Source of the DNA: Pseudobdellovibrionaceae bacterium
Lineage (GTDB): Bacteria > Bdellovibrionota > Bdellovibrionia > Bdellovibrionales > Bdellovibrionaceae
Direction: 5' to 3'
DNA: 64,000 nucleotides
Assembly: GCA_019637875.1 (NCBI GenBank)
Contig: JAHBUW010000008.1
Coordinates: forward strand, 124,001 to 188,000
Below, one piece after another: positions 32,298 to 42,128 of this stretch. The position numbers and the translations under genes are program-made. Every line of letters starts with the position of its first letter. Position 1 is the stretch's first letter. Under the pieces are notes generated by a model that saw only the letters and a program-made list of their open reading frames with translations, did no database searches and was not told where the DNA came from.

Positions 32298-34025
32298 GTG
32301 GACTCGTTCGAACTCGAAATCAAAACGGATTTTCTGAATGAAGCGAAAGAGCTTCTAACAAACACAGAGCAGTGTTTTCTGATTCTTGAGAAGTCGCCGG
32401 ACGACTTCGAAAACTTGAATCAGATTTTTCGGCTCGCGCACAACTTGAAGGGCTCATCGGGTGCGGTGGGCTTTGCGGGGCTGAGCGATTTCACGCACAA
32501 GCTCGAGAACCTGCTGATCGCGGTCAAAGAGCACAAAGTGAAATTGACACCCGCCGTGGTGGACCTGCTGCTGCGTACGAACGACTATCTCGTCGCGACG
32601 ATCGACACTCTGCTGAGTGATCTGGATGCGGGCTACGAGAACGCCGCCTTGGCCGGTGAGCTGCAATTGGCCGCGAGCGGCGAATATGCGGGCGCGACCG
32701 AGGACGTCGCGGTCACCGCGGAGGTTTCGACGGAAGAGTCACCTGCTCACGACGAAGAGGCTCCCCAAAAAATTTCACGGGCGGCGCCCGCGAAGAACCG
32801 CGATGAAAATATCCGCGTCAGCCTTTCGCGGATCGAACAACTATTGAATAACGTCGGCGAGCTTTCGATTTTGCAGGCGGTGATGACCGAGCAGAGCGTG
32901 ACTCTCGGAGGAAACTTGCCGCAGCTGATGCGCGAGACGCTCAGCTCGATGACGAAGATCATCAAAGAAACGCAGAGTCTCTCGATGGGTTTGCGGATGC
33001 TTCCCGTGAAACAAACTTTCCAGAAAATGGAACGCTTGGTGCGGGATACGTCCAAGGCTCTCGGAAAAAAAGTCGAATTTCACATGAGCGGCGAGGACAC
33101 CGAAGTCGACAAAACCGTTCTTGAGCAGTTGGCCGATCCGCTCGTCCACATTATCCGCAATGCCGTGGATCACGGTCTTGAATCCGGCGAAGCGCGCACG
33201 GCGTCCGGCAAACTCGAGACCGGTCATATTCACCTGAAGGCCTATCACCGCGCGGGGCAAGTGATCATCGAGATTCGTGACGATGGCAAAGGGCTGAACG
33301 GCGACGTCATCGTGGCCAAGGCGAAGTCGAAAGGCTTGATCCCGCAGGATGCCTCGCCCACGCCGGCGCAAGCGCATCAACTGATTTTTCTGCCCGGGTT
33401 TTCGACCAAAGAAAACGTCACGGACGTTTCCGGTCGGGGGGTGGGGATGGACGTCGTCAAGACGAGCGTCACCGCCCTGAAAGGACAAGTCGAGATCGAA
33501 ACCGAGCTTGGCAAGGGCACCTGTTTCCGAATCTGCTTGCCGCTGACGCTCGCGATTATCGACAGCGTTATTGTCATGTCGGACGAACACCGATTCGTCA
33601 TCCCGTTATCGCAGATCTCGGAGTTCTACCGTCCGGCGGCGACCGACGTGAACTTCGTCATGGACCGCGAAGAGATCGTCAGCGTGCGCGCCGAAACGAT
33701 GGGCGCGCACCGATTGGTTGAGCTTGTGAACGGCAAACGCCCAGCGAACGTGAAGCCCGTTTCCGAATACACGGCGCTGATCGTGAGCGATGGGAGCGCG
33801 AACAAGTCCGCGATCCTGGTCGACAAGATCGTCGCGCAACAGCAGGTCGTCATCAAGCAACTCAGCTCGGAAAGCCGCGACAAGGTCGGCTTCATGGGCT
33901 CGGCGATTCTGGGTGACGGAAAGCCCGCTTTGATTCTGGACCTATTTGAACTGCTTAAACATTTGGGCGCGCCCAAGGCGTCCGCCCGCAAAAAGATCGA
34001 GCCGAAACTGGAGGCCGCATCATGA
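32298..34025 (+). CDS. cheA: Chemotaxis histidine kinase CheA
   Basis: A 575-residue CheA. The Hpt domain (1 to about 105) has the phospho-His in RLAHNLKGSSGAVG. A linker, the dimerisation domain (from about 170), the ATPase domain (HIIRNAVDHGLESG as N box, DDGKGL as G1, SGRGVGMDVVK as G2) and the CheW-like regulatory domain follow in order. The P2 CheY-binding domain seems short or missing. CheA links receptors to the flagellar response regulator. GTG 32298 has GAGG 5 nt upstream and is preferred over GTG 32292, which overlaps that site. It overlaps cheW by 4 bases. Confidence 0.96.
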   Translation: MDSFELEIKTDFLNEAKELLTNTEQCFLILEKSPDDFENLNQIFRLAHNLKGSSGAVGFAGLSDFTHKLENLLIAVKEHKVKLTPAVVDLLLRTNDYLVATIDTLLSDLDAGYENAALAGELQLAASGEYAGATEDVAVTAEVSTEESPAHDEEAPQKISRAAPAKNRDENIRVSLSRIEQLLNNVGELSILQAVMTEQSVTLGGNLPQLMRETLSSMTKIIKETQSLSMGLRMLPVKQTFQKMERLVRDTSKALGKKVEFHMSGEDTEVDKTVLEQLADPLVHIIRNAVDHGLESGEARTASGKLETGHIHLKAYHRAGQVIIEIRDDGKGLNGDVIVAKAKSKGLIPQDASPTPAQAHQLIFLPGFSTKENVTDVSGRGVGMDVVKTSVTALKGQVEIETELGKGTCFRICLPLTLAIIDSVIVMSDEHRFVIPLSQISEFYRPAATDVNFVMDREEIVSVRAETMGAHRLVELVNGKRPANVKPVSEYTALIVSDGSANKSAILVDKIVAQQQVVIKQLSSESRDKVGFMGSAILGDGKPALILDLFELLKHLGAPKASARKKIEPKLEAAS

Positions 34026-34531
34026 GTTACGAGGAAAGCAAATCGTCGGCGAAAGCCCGTCAAGTGGCGACGAGTGAACGATATCTGGCGTTTCAGCTCG
34101 GCAAAGAGCAGTACGCCATTCCGCTCTTGCAGGTGAAGGAGGTCATCGAAATGACCGAGCCGACGCCCATGCCGAAGTCGCCGCCTTTCTTCAAAGGCAT
34201 CATCAACCTACGTGGTCAGGTGATTTCGGTACTGGACCTGCGCGCGAAACTCCAGCTGCAAAAGATCGAGAATGGTCCCAAAACGGCGATCATCATTTTG
34301 GACCTGGATCCGGAGCTCAGCATCGGGGTCATCGTGGATCGTATCAATAGCGTCCAAGCTTTTCATGGCGAGGATATGAGTGCGGCCCCCAACACAATGG
34401 GCGGGCAAGATCGTTTCGTGACGGCCATCGCGAAACGGGACAACAAGATGACCCTGATCTTGGACATCCGGGCGACCCTGGATATCGCCGATCAGCAATT
34501 TCTGGCCCAATCCCGCGTGAATGCGGCTTGA
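34022..34531 (+). CDS. cheW: Chemotaxis coupling protein CheW
   Basis: A 169-residue CheW-fold protein: [19 protein letters not shown] opens the domain, then [19 protein letters not shown], the typical core, and [14 protein letters not shown]. It bridges the receptor and CheA. Starts in the ATGA overlap with cheA, so the two are translated together. It has about 20 extra N-terminal residues before the fold. Confidence 0.95.
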   Translation: MSYEESKSSAKARQVATSERYLAFQLGKEQYAIPLLQVKEVIEMTEPTPMPKSPPFFKGIINLRGQVISVLDLRAKLQLQKIENGPKTAIIILDLDPELSIGVIVDRINSVQAFHGEDMSAAPNTMGGQDRFVTAIAKRDNKMTLILDIRATLDIADQQFLAQSRVNAA

Positions 34532-34553
34532 TCAAATTCTTAAGGAGTCTATT

Positions 34554-36296
34554 TTGAAAAAGTTGAGTTTGAATCAGAAAATTTGGGGTGTAATCGGACA
34601 GCTGAGTCTGGGGTTCGTCGTCTGCACGTGCCTCGCGGTGTACAGCGCCCACGACGCCCAGAAGGCCTTGCACGAGATCACCGAAGTGAACGTGAAGCGT
34701 GACCAGATGACTTCCGAAATCAATTCGACCCACCGGACGCTGTTGATTTCGTTGTTTGAGATCATGGTTCGCCAGGATCCACCGACCATCGAGGCGAACA
34801 ATAAACGTTTCGAAAAATCGTGGGCGACCCTGCAGAAATATTTCGCGGAGTATAAGAAGATCGGTTCGCCCGAAGGCGTCGCGATCATTCAGAAGTACGA
34901 AGCCGAGTACGACAAGTTCATCGTGCTCGCGAACAAGGTTCGCGAACTTGCTTCCGAGAACAAAAACGATGAGGCCCTCGCGGTCCTGGCGACCGCCGAC
35001 GAGGGGCGGGACATGATGCGTGAGCTGATGATTGAGGTCAACGAATTGACCGCCAAAGATCTGAAGGCCGTGGCGGATGAAGCCATCGCCGATGCGCAGT
35101 ACTCGCTGGCGTTGAATGCGATCGTATCCGCGGTTTCGATCCTGATGTCCTTGATCATCTCGTTCTTCGTGCTGCGCGCGGTTAGCCGCTCCATCTCGTC
35201 GGTCGTGCGTGGTCTTTCGGACAGCGCGCATCAAGTTTCTTCGGCGTCGGCGCAGATCGCATCGGCTTCGGAAGAGCTTTCCCAGTCGGCGACCGAACAG
35301 GCCGCATCCCTTGAAGAAACCGCGGCTTCGGTCGAGCAGCTGAATTCGATGGTCGCGAAGAATTCCGAGAATGCCAACTCCGCGGCTTCGACCGCGGACC
35401 ATTCGCAAAAACGTGCGACGACCGGAAAAGACACCGTCGACAAGATGGCCAGTTCCATGGACGCGATCAGCGTTTCAAACGAAACCATCATGAAGCAGAT
35501 CAACGAGAGTAACGAATCGATGGCCGGCATCGTGAAGGTCATCGAACAAATCGACAAAAAAACTAAGGTCATCAACGAAATCGTGAACAAGACGGAACTT
35601 CTGTCTTTCAACGCCTCGGTCGAGGCGGCCCGCGCCGGAGAACACGGCAAAGGTTTCGCGGTCGTGGCCGAGGAAGTCGGCAACCTGGCGCGGATGAGCG
35701 GCGCCGCCGCCGAAGAGATCGGCGCGCTTTTGGAGCAGTCGATCACGAAAGTGAATCAGGTCGTCAATGACACGAAGACCAACGTCGAAAAGCTGGTGAC
35801 CCGCTCCAAGGGAACCATCAACGAAGGCATCCAAGTCGCGCGCGATTGCGGAGACGTCTTCGAAGAAGTTCTGCATGACGTGAACACCGTGTCGGGCATG
35901 GCGACCGAAATTTCTTCCGCTTCGCACGAGCAGTCGCGCGGAATCTCGGAAATCACCAAGGCCATGAGTCAATTGGATCAGATGACTCAGCAGAATGCGG
36001 CGACCTCGGAAGAGTGCGCCTCGGCGGCGGAAGAATTGTCCGCGCAAGCCGATGCCCTGAAGGGAGCCGTAAGCCAACTGGTGCTGACGATTCAAGGGGG
36101 CAACGGAAAGTTTGCGGAAACGCAAATTCCCGTCGCCGCAACGAAGGTAAGCGCCGCGCCCGCCAAGAAGATGCCGAATAACGTGATCCATTTGAAAGCG
36201 AAGGCGCGTCCCAGCCCGAGCGCGCCGGACTTCGCCTTGAAGAAAGCTTCGGGCGATACTCCGGATTACGATAGTGGCGGATTTAGTGACGTTTAG
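34554..36296 (+). CDS. Methyl-accepting chemotaxis protein
   Basis: A 580-residue receptor. TM1 (about 8-30), a helical periplasmic domain of the four-helix-bundle type, TM2 (about 192-214, [15 protein letters not shown]), and a long cytoplasmic coiled coil. The signalling tip reads [20 protein letters not shown], the hallmark of MCPs. The C-terminal tail is Pro/Ala-rich and there is no clear NWETF-like pentapeptide. Start TTG 34554 has AAGGAG 6 nt upstream; the open frame from 34521 would overlap cheW. The ligand is unknown. It lies inside the che operon and is the likely main partner of this CheA/CheW. Confidence 0.93.
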   Translation: MKKLSLNQKIWGVIGQLSLGFVVCTCLAVYSAHDAQKALHEITEVNVKRDQMTSEINSTHRTLLISLFEIMVRQDPPTIEANNKRFEKSWATLQKYFAEYKKIGSPEGVAIIQKYEAEYDKFIVLANKVRELASENKNDEALAVLATADEGRDMMRELMIEVNELTAKDLKAVADEAIADAQYSLALNAIVSAVSILMSLIISFFVLRAVSRSISSVVRGLSDSAHQVSSASAQIASASEELSQSATEQAASLEETAASVEQLNSMVAKNSENANSAASTADHSQKRATTGKDTVDKMASSMDAISVSNETIMKQINESNESMAGIVKVIEQIDKKTKVINEIVNKTELLSFNASVEAARAGEHGKGFAVVAEEVGNLARMSGAAAEEIGALLEQSITKVNQVVNDTKTNVEKLVTRSKGTINEGIQVARDCGDVFEEVLHDVNTVSGMATEISSASHEQSRGISEITKAMSQLDQMTQQNAATSEECASAAEELSAQADALKGAVSQLVLTIQGGNGKFAETQIPVAATKVSAAPAKKMPNNVIHLKAKARPSPSAPDFALKKASGDTPDYDSGGFSDV

Positions 36297-36308
36297 ATTG
36301 AGGTTGAA

Positions 36309-37166
36309 ATGAACGCGACGGCAAAAATTCTGGCGGGGACGACCACGCCGGAGCTTTCGGATCAAGATCTGAATTACTTCAGCGAAGTGATTGAGCGGCG
36401 GGCGGGCATCGCGCTGAAGCCCGCGAAGCGCGATCTGATTCGCACGCGTTTACGCTCGCGGATCGCCGCGCTGTCGTTCGCAAGCTACGAAGAGTACCGT
36501 CATCACTTGGCGTCGCTGCCGAAGGACGATCCGGAGTGGCAGGAGTTCACGAACCTCTTGACCACGAACAAGACCGACTTCTTTCGTGAAGCGAAACACT
36601 TTGAGTTCATGGTGCAGACGATCCTTCCGCAGTGGCTGAAGACGAACGCGCAGACTTTCAACGTCTGGTCGGCGGCCTCCAGCACGGGGGAAGAGGCCTA
36701 CACGCTGGCGATGCTGCTGGATCGGCATTTGCCCGCGGGGCGCAGCTTCAAAATTTTGGCGACGGACATCGATACCGAAGTGGTCGCGACGGCGAAAAAT
36801 TCCGTCTACGCCATCGCGAAAAAACCGGAGATTCCGGTCGAGTTTCATTCGACCTGTTTGGATTTTGGCAAAGGTGATGCGCGCGGTTGGTTTCGCATGA
36901 AGCCGCACCTGCGCGAAAAAATCCAGTTCCGTCAGCACAACCTGATTGAAAGCACGGCTCCGGGAGAGGCGGTCTTTGATCTGGTCCTGTGCCGCAACGT
37001 TTTGATTTACTTCAATCCGGAAAACATCGACTTCGTCCAGAAGAAAATTTTCCGCACGGTCAAACCGGGCGGTTACTTCTTCATCGGCCACTCCGAGTCG
37101 TTGCAAGGATTCAAACACCAGTGGAATCCGCTGGGGCCCTCGATTTTTGGAAAGCCGGGCGCGTGA
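36309..37166 (+). CDS. cheR: Chemotaxis methyltransferase CheR
   Basis: A 285-residue CheR. The N-terminal helical domain (to about 90) includes LIRTRLRSRIAALSF; the SAM-binding domain has VWSAASSTGEEAYTLAMLL, ILATDIDTEVVATAK and LVLCRNVLIYF, all family signatures. It methylates receptor glutamates using SAM and works against CheB for adaptation. Its last codons overlap the GTG start of the cheD-cheB gene (GTGA). Confidence 0.96.
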   Translation: MNATAKILAGTTTPELSDQDLNYFSEVIERRAGIALKPAKRDLIRTRLRSRIAALSFASYEEYRHHLASLPKDDPEWQEFTNLLTTNKTDFFREAKHFEFMVQTILPQWLKTNAQTFNVWSAASSTGEEAYTLAMLLDRHLPAGRSFKILATDIDTEVVATAKNSVYAIAKKPEIPVEFHSTCLDFGKGDARGWFRMKPHLREKIQFRQHNLIESTAPGEAVFDLVLCRNVLIYFNPENIDFVQKKIFRTVKPGGYFFIGHSESLQGFKHQWNPLGPSIFGKPGA

Positions 37167-38773
37167 AACCGGCCGTTTCGCCGACCCATTATTTGAATAT
37201 TGGCGAGATCATCATCTCGCCGGAACCGATCGTGATCTCGACGGTTCTGGGGTCGTGCGTTTCGGTATGTTTGCACGCTCCGATTTCCAAGATGGGTGGC
37301 ATGAATCATTATGCCCACCCCAAGCTGCAGTCGAATTACGGTCAGGACGAGGACTATCGCTACGGCGACGTGGCGATTCGCGCCCTGGTCGACGCGATGG
37401 AAGAGGCGACGGGTGAACCGCGCGCGACATTCACCGCGAAAGTCGTCGGCGGGGCCACGGAAATCGCGGCGGAAAACTCTGGCCTCGGTATGGGGAAAGA
37501 GAACGTGCAGCAGGCGTTCACGACGCTGCGTGCACTGGGGATCAAGGTGATCGGCGAAGACGTCGGTGGGACTCAGGGGCGTAAGGCGCTCTTCCATACG
37601 GCGACCCAGCGACTTCAGGTCGCGAAGATCGCTCCCAGCACGGAAGAGATCAAACCGCCGATCCTGGGAGTTCGACCAACGCTCGTGAAAACCGACGCGC
37701 CGGTCCCGCGTCCCGCATCGACACCGACGTCAGCGCCCATGCCGACTCGTCGTCGGCGCGTGATGATCGTCGACGACTCAAAAACGATTCGTGATCTGTT
37801 AAAACGAATTCTGTCGGAAGACCCCGAGCTGGAAGTTTGCGCCATGGCCGCCAGCGCCGAAGAGGCCACCGAGATGCTGCTGCAATCGCGTCCGGATGTG
37901 GTGACTCTGGATGTCAATATGCCCGGTCAATCGGGGGTCGAATGGCTCGAAGCCACGCTGCCGCGTCACGCGATTCCGGCCGTGATGATTTCGTCACTCC
38001 AGTTGCGTGAGGGGAACGAGGTCTTCCGTGCCTTGGAGCTTGGCGCGGTCGACTACATTCAAAAACCGACGCTGGCCGAGCTTCCGATCGTGAGCCCCGT
38101 CATTCGTGAGAAGGTGAAGGCGGCGTCCTCGGCGAAAGTCTTCCAGCGCCGTAAGTCGGCCATCGTGCGCGAGAAGGCGGGCGACGTCGACTTCCGGACG
38201 ATCTTGGCGATCGGGGCCTCGACCGGGGGCACGGAAGCCTTGAAGGATTTGATGTGCGGAATGCCGGACGAGATCCCGCCGACCGTGATCGTTCAGCATA
38301 TTCCTCCGGTTTTTTCCAAAGCCTTTGCCGACCGGCTCAATCAGCTTTGCCCTTTCGAGGTCAAGGAAGCCGAAGATGGAGACGAACTTCGCCCCTCGCG
38401 GGTTCTGATCGCGCCCGGCGGACGGCAAATGAAATTGCAGGCGACGCGCACGGGTTACTGCGTTCGCATTACCGATGATCCGCCGATGAATCGTCACAAA
38501 CCCTCGGTGGACTACCTTTTCCATTCGGTCGCGGAACTGATCGGCAAAAATTGCGTCGGCGTGATTCTGACCGGCATGGGGGCGGACGGGGCGAAAGGAC
38601 TTTTGAAGCTTCGTCAGCTGGGGGCGCGCACGCTCGCGCAAGATGAGGCCAGTTCGGTCGTCTACGGCATGCCCAAAGCGGCCTTCGAGATGGGCGCGGT
38701 CGAAAAAGTCGCCCCCCTCGACGAAATGGCCCACGAGGTTTTGCTCGCGCTCCGCCGCCGTAAGGCGGCCTAG
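37163..38773 (+). CDS. Fused CheD deamidase-CheB methylesterase
   Basis: One 536-residue protein with two adaptation enzymes. Residues 1 to about 165 are CheD: the catalytic Cys is in TVLGSCVSVCLHAP and the His in GGMNHYAHP. A Pro/Thr-rich linker (about 175-195) follows. Residues about 195-315 are a receiver domain (RVMIVDDSKTIRDLL, phospho-Asp in VTLDVNMPG). Residues about 345-536 are the CheB methylesterase, with Ser in GASTGGTEA, His in QHIPPVF and Asp in GMGADGAKG. CheD deamidates receptor glutamines; CheB demethylates. GTG 37163 overlaps the cheR stop; no stop codon separates the halves. Confidence 0.95.
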   Translation: MKPAVSPTHYLNIGEIIISPEPIVISTVLGSCVSVCLHAPISKMGGMNHYAHPKLQSNYGQDEDYRYGDVAIRALVDAMEEATGEPRATFTAKVVGGATEIAAENSGLGMGKENVQQAFTTLRALGIKVIGEDVGGTQGRKALFHTATQRLQVAKIAPSTEEIKPPILGVRPTLVKTDAPVPRPASTPTSAPMPTRRRRVMIVDDSKTIRDLLKRILSEDPELEVCAMAASAEEATEMLLQSRPDVVTLDVNMPGQSGVEWLEATLPRHAIPAVMISSLQLREGNEVFRALELGAVDYIQKPTLAELPIVSPVIREKVKAASSAKVFQRRKSAIVREKAGDVDFRTILAIGASTGGTEALKDLMCGMPDEIPPTVIVQHIPPVFSKAFADRLNQLCPFEVKEAEDGDELRPSRVLIAPGGRQMKLQATRTGYCVRITDDPPMNRHKPSVDYLFHSVAELIGKNCVGVILTGMGADGAKGLLKLRQLGARTLAQDEASSVVYGMPKAAFEMGAVEKVAPLDEMAHEVLLALRRRKAA

Positions 38774-38798
38774 TATCCTACCGCCGTAAGGCGGCCTA
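38755..38798. repeat. Tandem 18-bp hairpin repeat after cheD-cheB
   Basis: CCGCCGTAAGGCGGCCTA occurs at 38755-38772 and again at 38781-38798 (period 26). Each copy folds into CCGCC/GGCGG with a 4-nt loop. The first copy codes for the last residues of the fusion protein and its stop; the second lies between convergent genes. Confidence 0.8.
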
Positions 38799-39797
38799 AG
38801 CCAGCGCGCGTTCCAAGCGCTGACGAAGCTCCCCCACCGAAAGCTCTTGCCACTGCAGAAGTTCCAGATAGGGATCGCCTTGAAGACCTAAGGCCTCGCC
38901 GAAGGCGGGTTCGGTTTTCAAACCCCGAGCACGGGCCTGAACGACGCGGTCACGCAGCTTTTCTCCTCCGTACTTCAAGAGCTTTTCTTCGATCAGGAAA
39001 TGTCGGTAGGCGCGTTGCAGGACGGGTTCGCGATTTTGCGCGAAGATTTCGAAAGGAACGTCATCCATCACGAAATTCGTGATCGAGGTCGTGAGTTCAT
39101 CCACCGTCAAACGTTGTTGGCGAAAGCTCACGCACGTTGCGAAGCGACGCCGAAGTTCAAGATCGAGCGCATCGAGGTCACTCGCTACGAAAAGCAGATC
39201 CAAATCGGAAGTGAGAGTGTCCAGACCCAGCGGAAAGGTTCCTGCGACCAGAGGGCGGAACGAAGCGAAGTCCTCTAGAATCCGCGAATTTTTCAGGGCC
39301 GCGGCCGCGCGCGTGTGGGATTCCATTCGCACGACCGAGTGAAGCGAAAGATGGTGAAACTTCAAGTTGCGTTCACCCAGCTCGAGTTTCAATTCGGCGT
39401 TGAAGTTTTTCGGTGAGAGCTCGAAGGGAAGGTCCGCGCGCTGGATCTCTTGAAAGCTTTGATCCGCGACGATCTCGATATGCTCGAAACCTTCCGGTGT
39501 CGGTCGACCGGCCTTTGGCGCGGGAAGCTCGATGACGTCGATGCGGACTTCGCGCCAGAAGAGGGGATTCCGCAGTTGAAAACAGGCGATGGGGCGTCCG
39601 TTGACGGGCGTCTCGGTGAGAAGAATGTCACTGACACGAAGCTCTTCGCGCAGCTCTATGTAGCGTGAAAGACTTCCCACGCGGTAACACAGATGATCCA
39701 CGTCCCAATGAGCGGGAAGTGCGAAGGCCCGCCGCTCCAGGTCGCGACCGAGCGCCTCGAGAAAGGGCAGGGCTTGCTGCATCAGGGGATGACTCAT
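38796..39797 (-). CDS. Fused YecM-like / DUF4269 protein
   Basis: A 333-residue protein with two known parts. Residues 1 to about 185 match E. coli YecM, a VOC-fold putative metal-binding protein: DHLCYRVGSLSRYIELRE, NGRPIACFQL and EGFEHIEIV. Residues about 195-333 match DUF4269, a nucleotidyltransferase-like family: VAGTFPLGLDTLTSDLDLLF holds the G...D-D pattern, and FEIFAQ and LKTEPAFGEALGL follow. Neither family has a settled function. ATG 39797 has AAAGGA upstream. It is convergent with cheD-cheB, and the stop codons are about 23 bp apart. Confidence 0.85.
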   Translation of the reverse strand: MSHPLMQQALPFLEALGRDLERRAFALPAHWDVDHLCYRVGSLSRYIELREELRVSDILLTETPVNGRPIACFQLRNPLFWREVRIDVIELPAPKAGRPTPEGFEHIEIVADQSFQEIQRADLPFELSPKNFNAELKLELGERNLKFHHLSLHSVVRMESHTRAAAALKNSRILEDFASFRPLVAGTFPLGLDTLTSDLDLLFVASDLDALDLELRRRFATCVSFRQQRLTVDELTTSITNFVMDDVPFEIFAQNREPVLQRAYRHFLIEEKLLKYGGEKLRDRVVQARARGLKTEPAFGEALGLQGDPYLELLQWQELSVGELRQRLERALA

Positions 39798-39885
39798 GTG
39801 TTCCTTTGCTGTGGCGCCTGGCGTTGACTCGTCTTTTTCTCGCCCTACGTTCACGATTTCAATAAATTTGTCGTTCGGAGGCTCC

Positions 39886-40881
39886 ATGAAAAGCATCATC
39901 ACCGCATTGATTCTGCTGAGCACCTCGTTCGCGTCCGCCGCGACCCCCGAAATGTTGCAAAATATTTGCGAGACCGGGGTGCGTGCCCATCCGACGAAAC
40001 CCGGGTTCTGGCATATCTACCGTCCGAGCTTGGTTGAGTCGAGCGGAGTTCTTTACGCCACGCAAAGTCTGCCTCCGGCCTCGGCCGGAAGCTATGCGGT
40101 CGTGAAGGTCGATGCCCAGGCGCCGGGACTGGTGACCGAGGTCTTGCGTTTCGAAAATTCGATTCGCGATCTCGAGGTCGCGGAAGGACAGTTGTGGGTG
40201 CTTTTTGCGGACCGGCTGCTCGGATATGATCTGATCACCTTCGAGAAAACGGCGGACGTGGCGACGGGGCCCGCACCGACGGTAGCGAATGACGAGGCCC
40301 AGGCCCTCGTCGTTTTGGGCGGGATGCTCGTCATCGCCCATGGCGAAAAGGGCGCGGTTTTTTATTTCCCCTCCACCAAACAAATGCTGGCGGGAAGCGA
40401 TTTGGGTTTGCAGCAGACGAATGGTCACCGTTCCAAAGTCATTGACGTCGCCCGCGTCGATGACAAACAAGTGGCCTTCGCCGTCGAAGGTGTGACCGTG
40501 GCGAATAATCCGCCCTTCCCCTTCAATGGTGTTTTGCTGTGGGACCTGCAGAACAACGAGCGTGCGGTGGCGAATTACGACCGCAAAGGCAGCGGCGTTC
40601 TTTCCAACGCGGTCCTGCAGGTGCGCGGCGACCAGGTGCTGATCAACAACTGGGGGATCTTGCATCAAACCTCTTTGAGCGGAGTCCGTGCGGCGCAGCC
40701 GGTCCTGGTCAACTGGACGCCCGTGTACTTCGAGGTGAATGGTCAGCGGCGGCCCGGTGAACTTTTGGGCGATCTGCTGGCCGAGGATAACCAGATCCTC
40801 GCCTGCGCGCAGACGAACTATCCAGACCCGGTTTCGGGTCAAGTGATTCGTAAAGCGGTCGTTTATCAAGGCCGCTACTAG
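39886..40881 (+). CDS. Exported protein, probable beta-propeller
   Basis: A 331-residue protein with a signal peptide (MKSIITALILLSTSFASA, cut near residue 18). The mature part has repeated strand-rich segments of the form LEVAEGQLWVLFADRLLGYD and ALVVLGGMLVIAHGEKGAVF, as in WD/YVTN-like beta-propellers. A single pair of Cys (ICETG, ILACAQ) could link the ends. CGGAGG lies 4 nt before the ATG. No function is assigned. A metallo-hydrolase gene follows after 2 bases. Confidence 0.7.
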   Translation: MKSIITALILLSTSFASAATPEMLQNICETGVRAHPTKPGFWHIYRPSLVESSGVLYATQSLPPASAGSYAVVKVDAQAPGLVTEVLRFENSIRDLEVAEGQLWVLFADRLLGYDLITFEKTADVATGPAPTVANDEAQALVVLGGMLVIAHGEKGAVFYFPSTKQMLAGSDLGLQQTNGHRSKVIDVARVDDKQVAFAVEGVTVANNPPFPFNGVLLWDLQNNERAVANYDRKGSGVLSNAVLQVRGDQVLINNWGILHQTSLSGVRAAQPVLVNWTPVYFEVNGQRRPGELLGDLLAEDNQILACAQTNYPDPVSGQVIRKAVVYQGRY

Positions 40882-40883
40882 CT

Positions 40884-42128
40884 TTGTCGCTCAGGATCGC
40901 GCGCGTTCTTCATGCAGGTTATGTGTTCGAACTGGCGGGCACGCGCGTGCTTTTCGATCCGCTCTTCGAGACTCCGTTTAGCCGAAATTGCCACGCCTTT
41001 CCCGACGTGCGTTTTGACGTCGCCCGTATCCGCGAAGAGCGTTTCGATGCGCTCTTGATCTCGCACTACCATGACGATCATCTGTCCCTCGAAAGTCTGG
41101 ATTTGATCGCGCGCACGACGCCGATCTATCTGTACTCGGTGCACGAAGAGTTCTTTGCTCTTTTGCGTGAGATGGGTTTTCGCGAAGTTCACGCGCTGGA
41201 TCTGAACATTCCGGTGAAAGTGGGGGAGATCGAAGTCATCCCGCGCCCGGCTCTCGACGCCGACACGGATTCGATTTTCGAAGTTCATGCGGACGGACGG
41301 CGTATTTTAAATGTGGTGGACTCTTGGATCACGGATTCCACCTTGGCCCGTTTACCGGGCCCCTGGGATCTGGTGTTATGGCCTTTCCAAACCCTGCGCG
41401 AGATCGAGGCGCTGTGCCCCGCCTTGCGTGAGCCCGCGACGGGTGAGGTGCCCAGTGAATGGCCTGCGCAGTGGCGGGTTTTGAATCCACGCGCGCTCGT
41501 ACCGAGCTCGTGTCAGTTTCGTTTTCCGCCGGGCTCATGGTTGAATCATGAGTATTTTCCGATCACCTATGCGGGCTTCGCCCGGCAGGTCCGTGCGGTT
41601 TTACCCGAAGTACAGATCGTGCGGATGGAACCCGGTGAGGTTTGGGAATGGGACGCCGGGCAGATGCGGCGTTGCGGTCGACTTCCGTGGGTTGAGCTTT
41701 TGTCGAGTGAACTGGTCGAGTACGTTTACGATCCGGAGGGGATCCCCACTTCCATCGGTGAGATCGCGCGAAGCTTGGGGGCGCTCGATCCGTCGACGCG
41801 GACCTTGATTCGCCAGTGGGTGCGCGCGCAGAATTTCGCGCCCAACTTCAGCTGGCGTTTGATGATCTACGATGAGACCGGGACGGCCGAAGTTTTCAAT
41901 TTTCCCGAAGGGGTTGAACCCGAGGTGCTGACCGAAATTCCCGCGCTCAAGCTTTGGGCGGCGCTAAAGACGGGCGAGTCTTTGACGTCCATCCATGCGC
42001 GCGTGACGCCAAGGGAGCTGCGTGAAGATTTCGACCCCTTGGAGGATCCTTTACTGCAAGCCCTCTATCGGGGGGACGTGGGATGTTATCAACGTGGACA
42101 GCTACGGCGTCTGCGGGGTGAGGACTAA
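40884..42128 (+). CDS. Metallo-beta-lactamase-fold hydrolase
   Basis: A 414-residue protein. The N-terminal 200 residues are a metallo-beta-lactamase fold related to the UlaG/lipid-hydrolase group: LHAGYVFELAGTRVLFDPLF and the metal motif ISHYHDDHLS. The C-terminal half (about 230-414) is an extra domain of unknown type. It probably hydrolyses an ester or phosphodiester in the cytoplasm. The start is TTG 40884, directly after the previous stop; AAGG lies about 12 nt upstream. Its stop codon overlaps that of the convergent response regulator gene by 4 bases. Confidence 0.85.
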   Translation: MSLRIARVLHAGYVFELAGTRVLFDPLFETPFSRNCHAFPDVRFDVARIREERFDALLISHYHDDHLSLESLDLIARTTPIYLYSVHEEFFALLREMGFREVHALDLNIPVKVGEIEVIPRPALDADTDSIFEVHADGRRILNVVDSWITDSTLARLPGPWDLVLWPFQTLREIEALCPALREPATGEVPSEWPAQWRVLNPRALVPSSCQFRFPPGSWLNHEYFPITYAGFARQVRAVLPEVQIVRMEPGEVWEWDAGQMRRCGRLPWVELLSSELVEYVYDPEGIPTSIGEIARSLGALDPSTRTLIRQWVRAQNFAPNFSWRLMIYDETGTAEVFNFPEGVEPEVLTEIPALKLWAALKTGESLTSIHARVTPRELREDFDPLEDPLLQALYRGDVGCYQRGQLRRLRGED

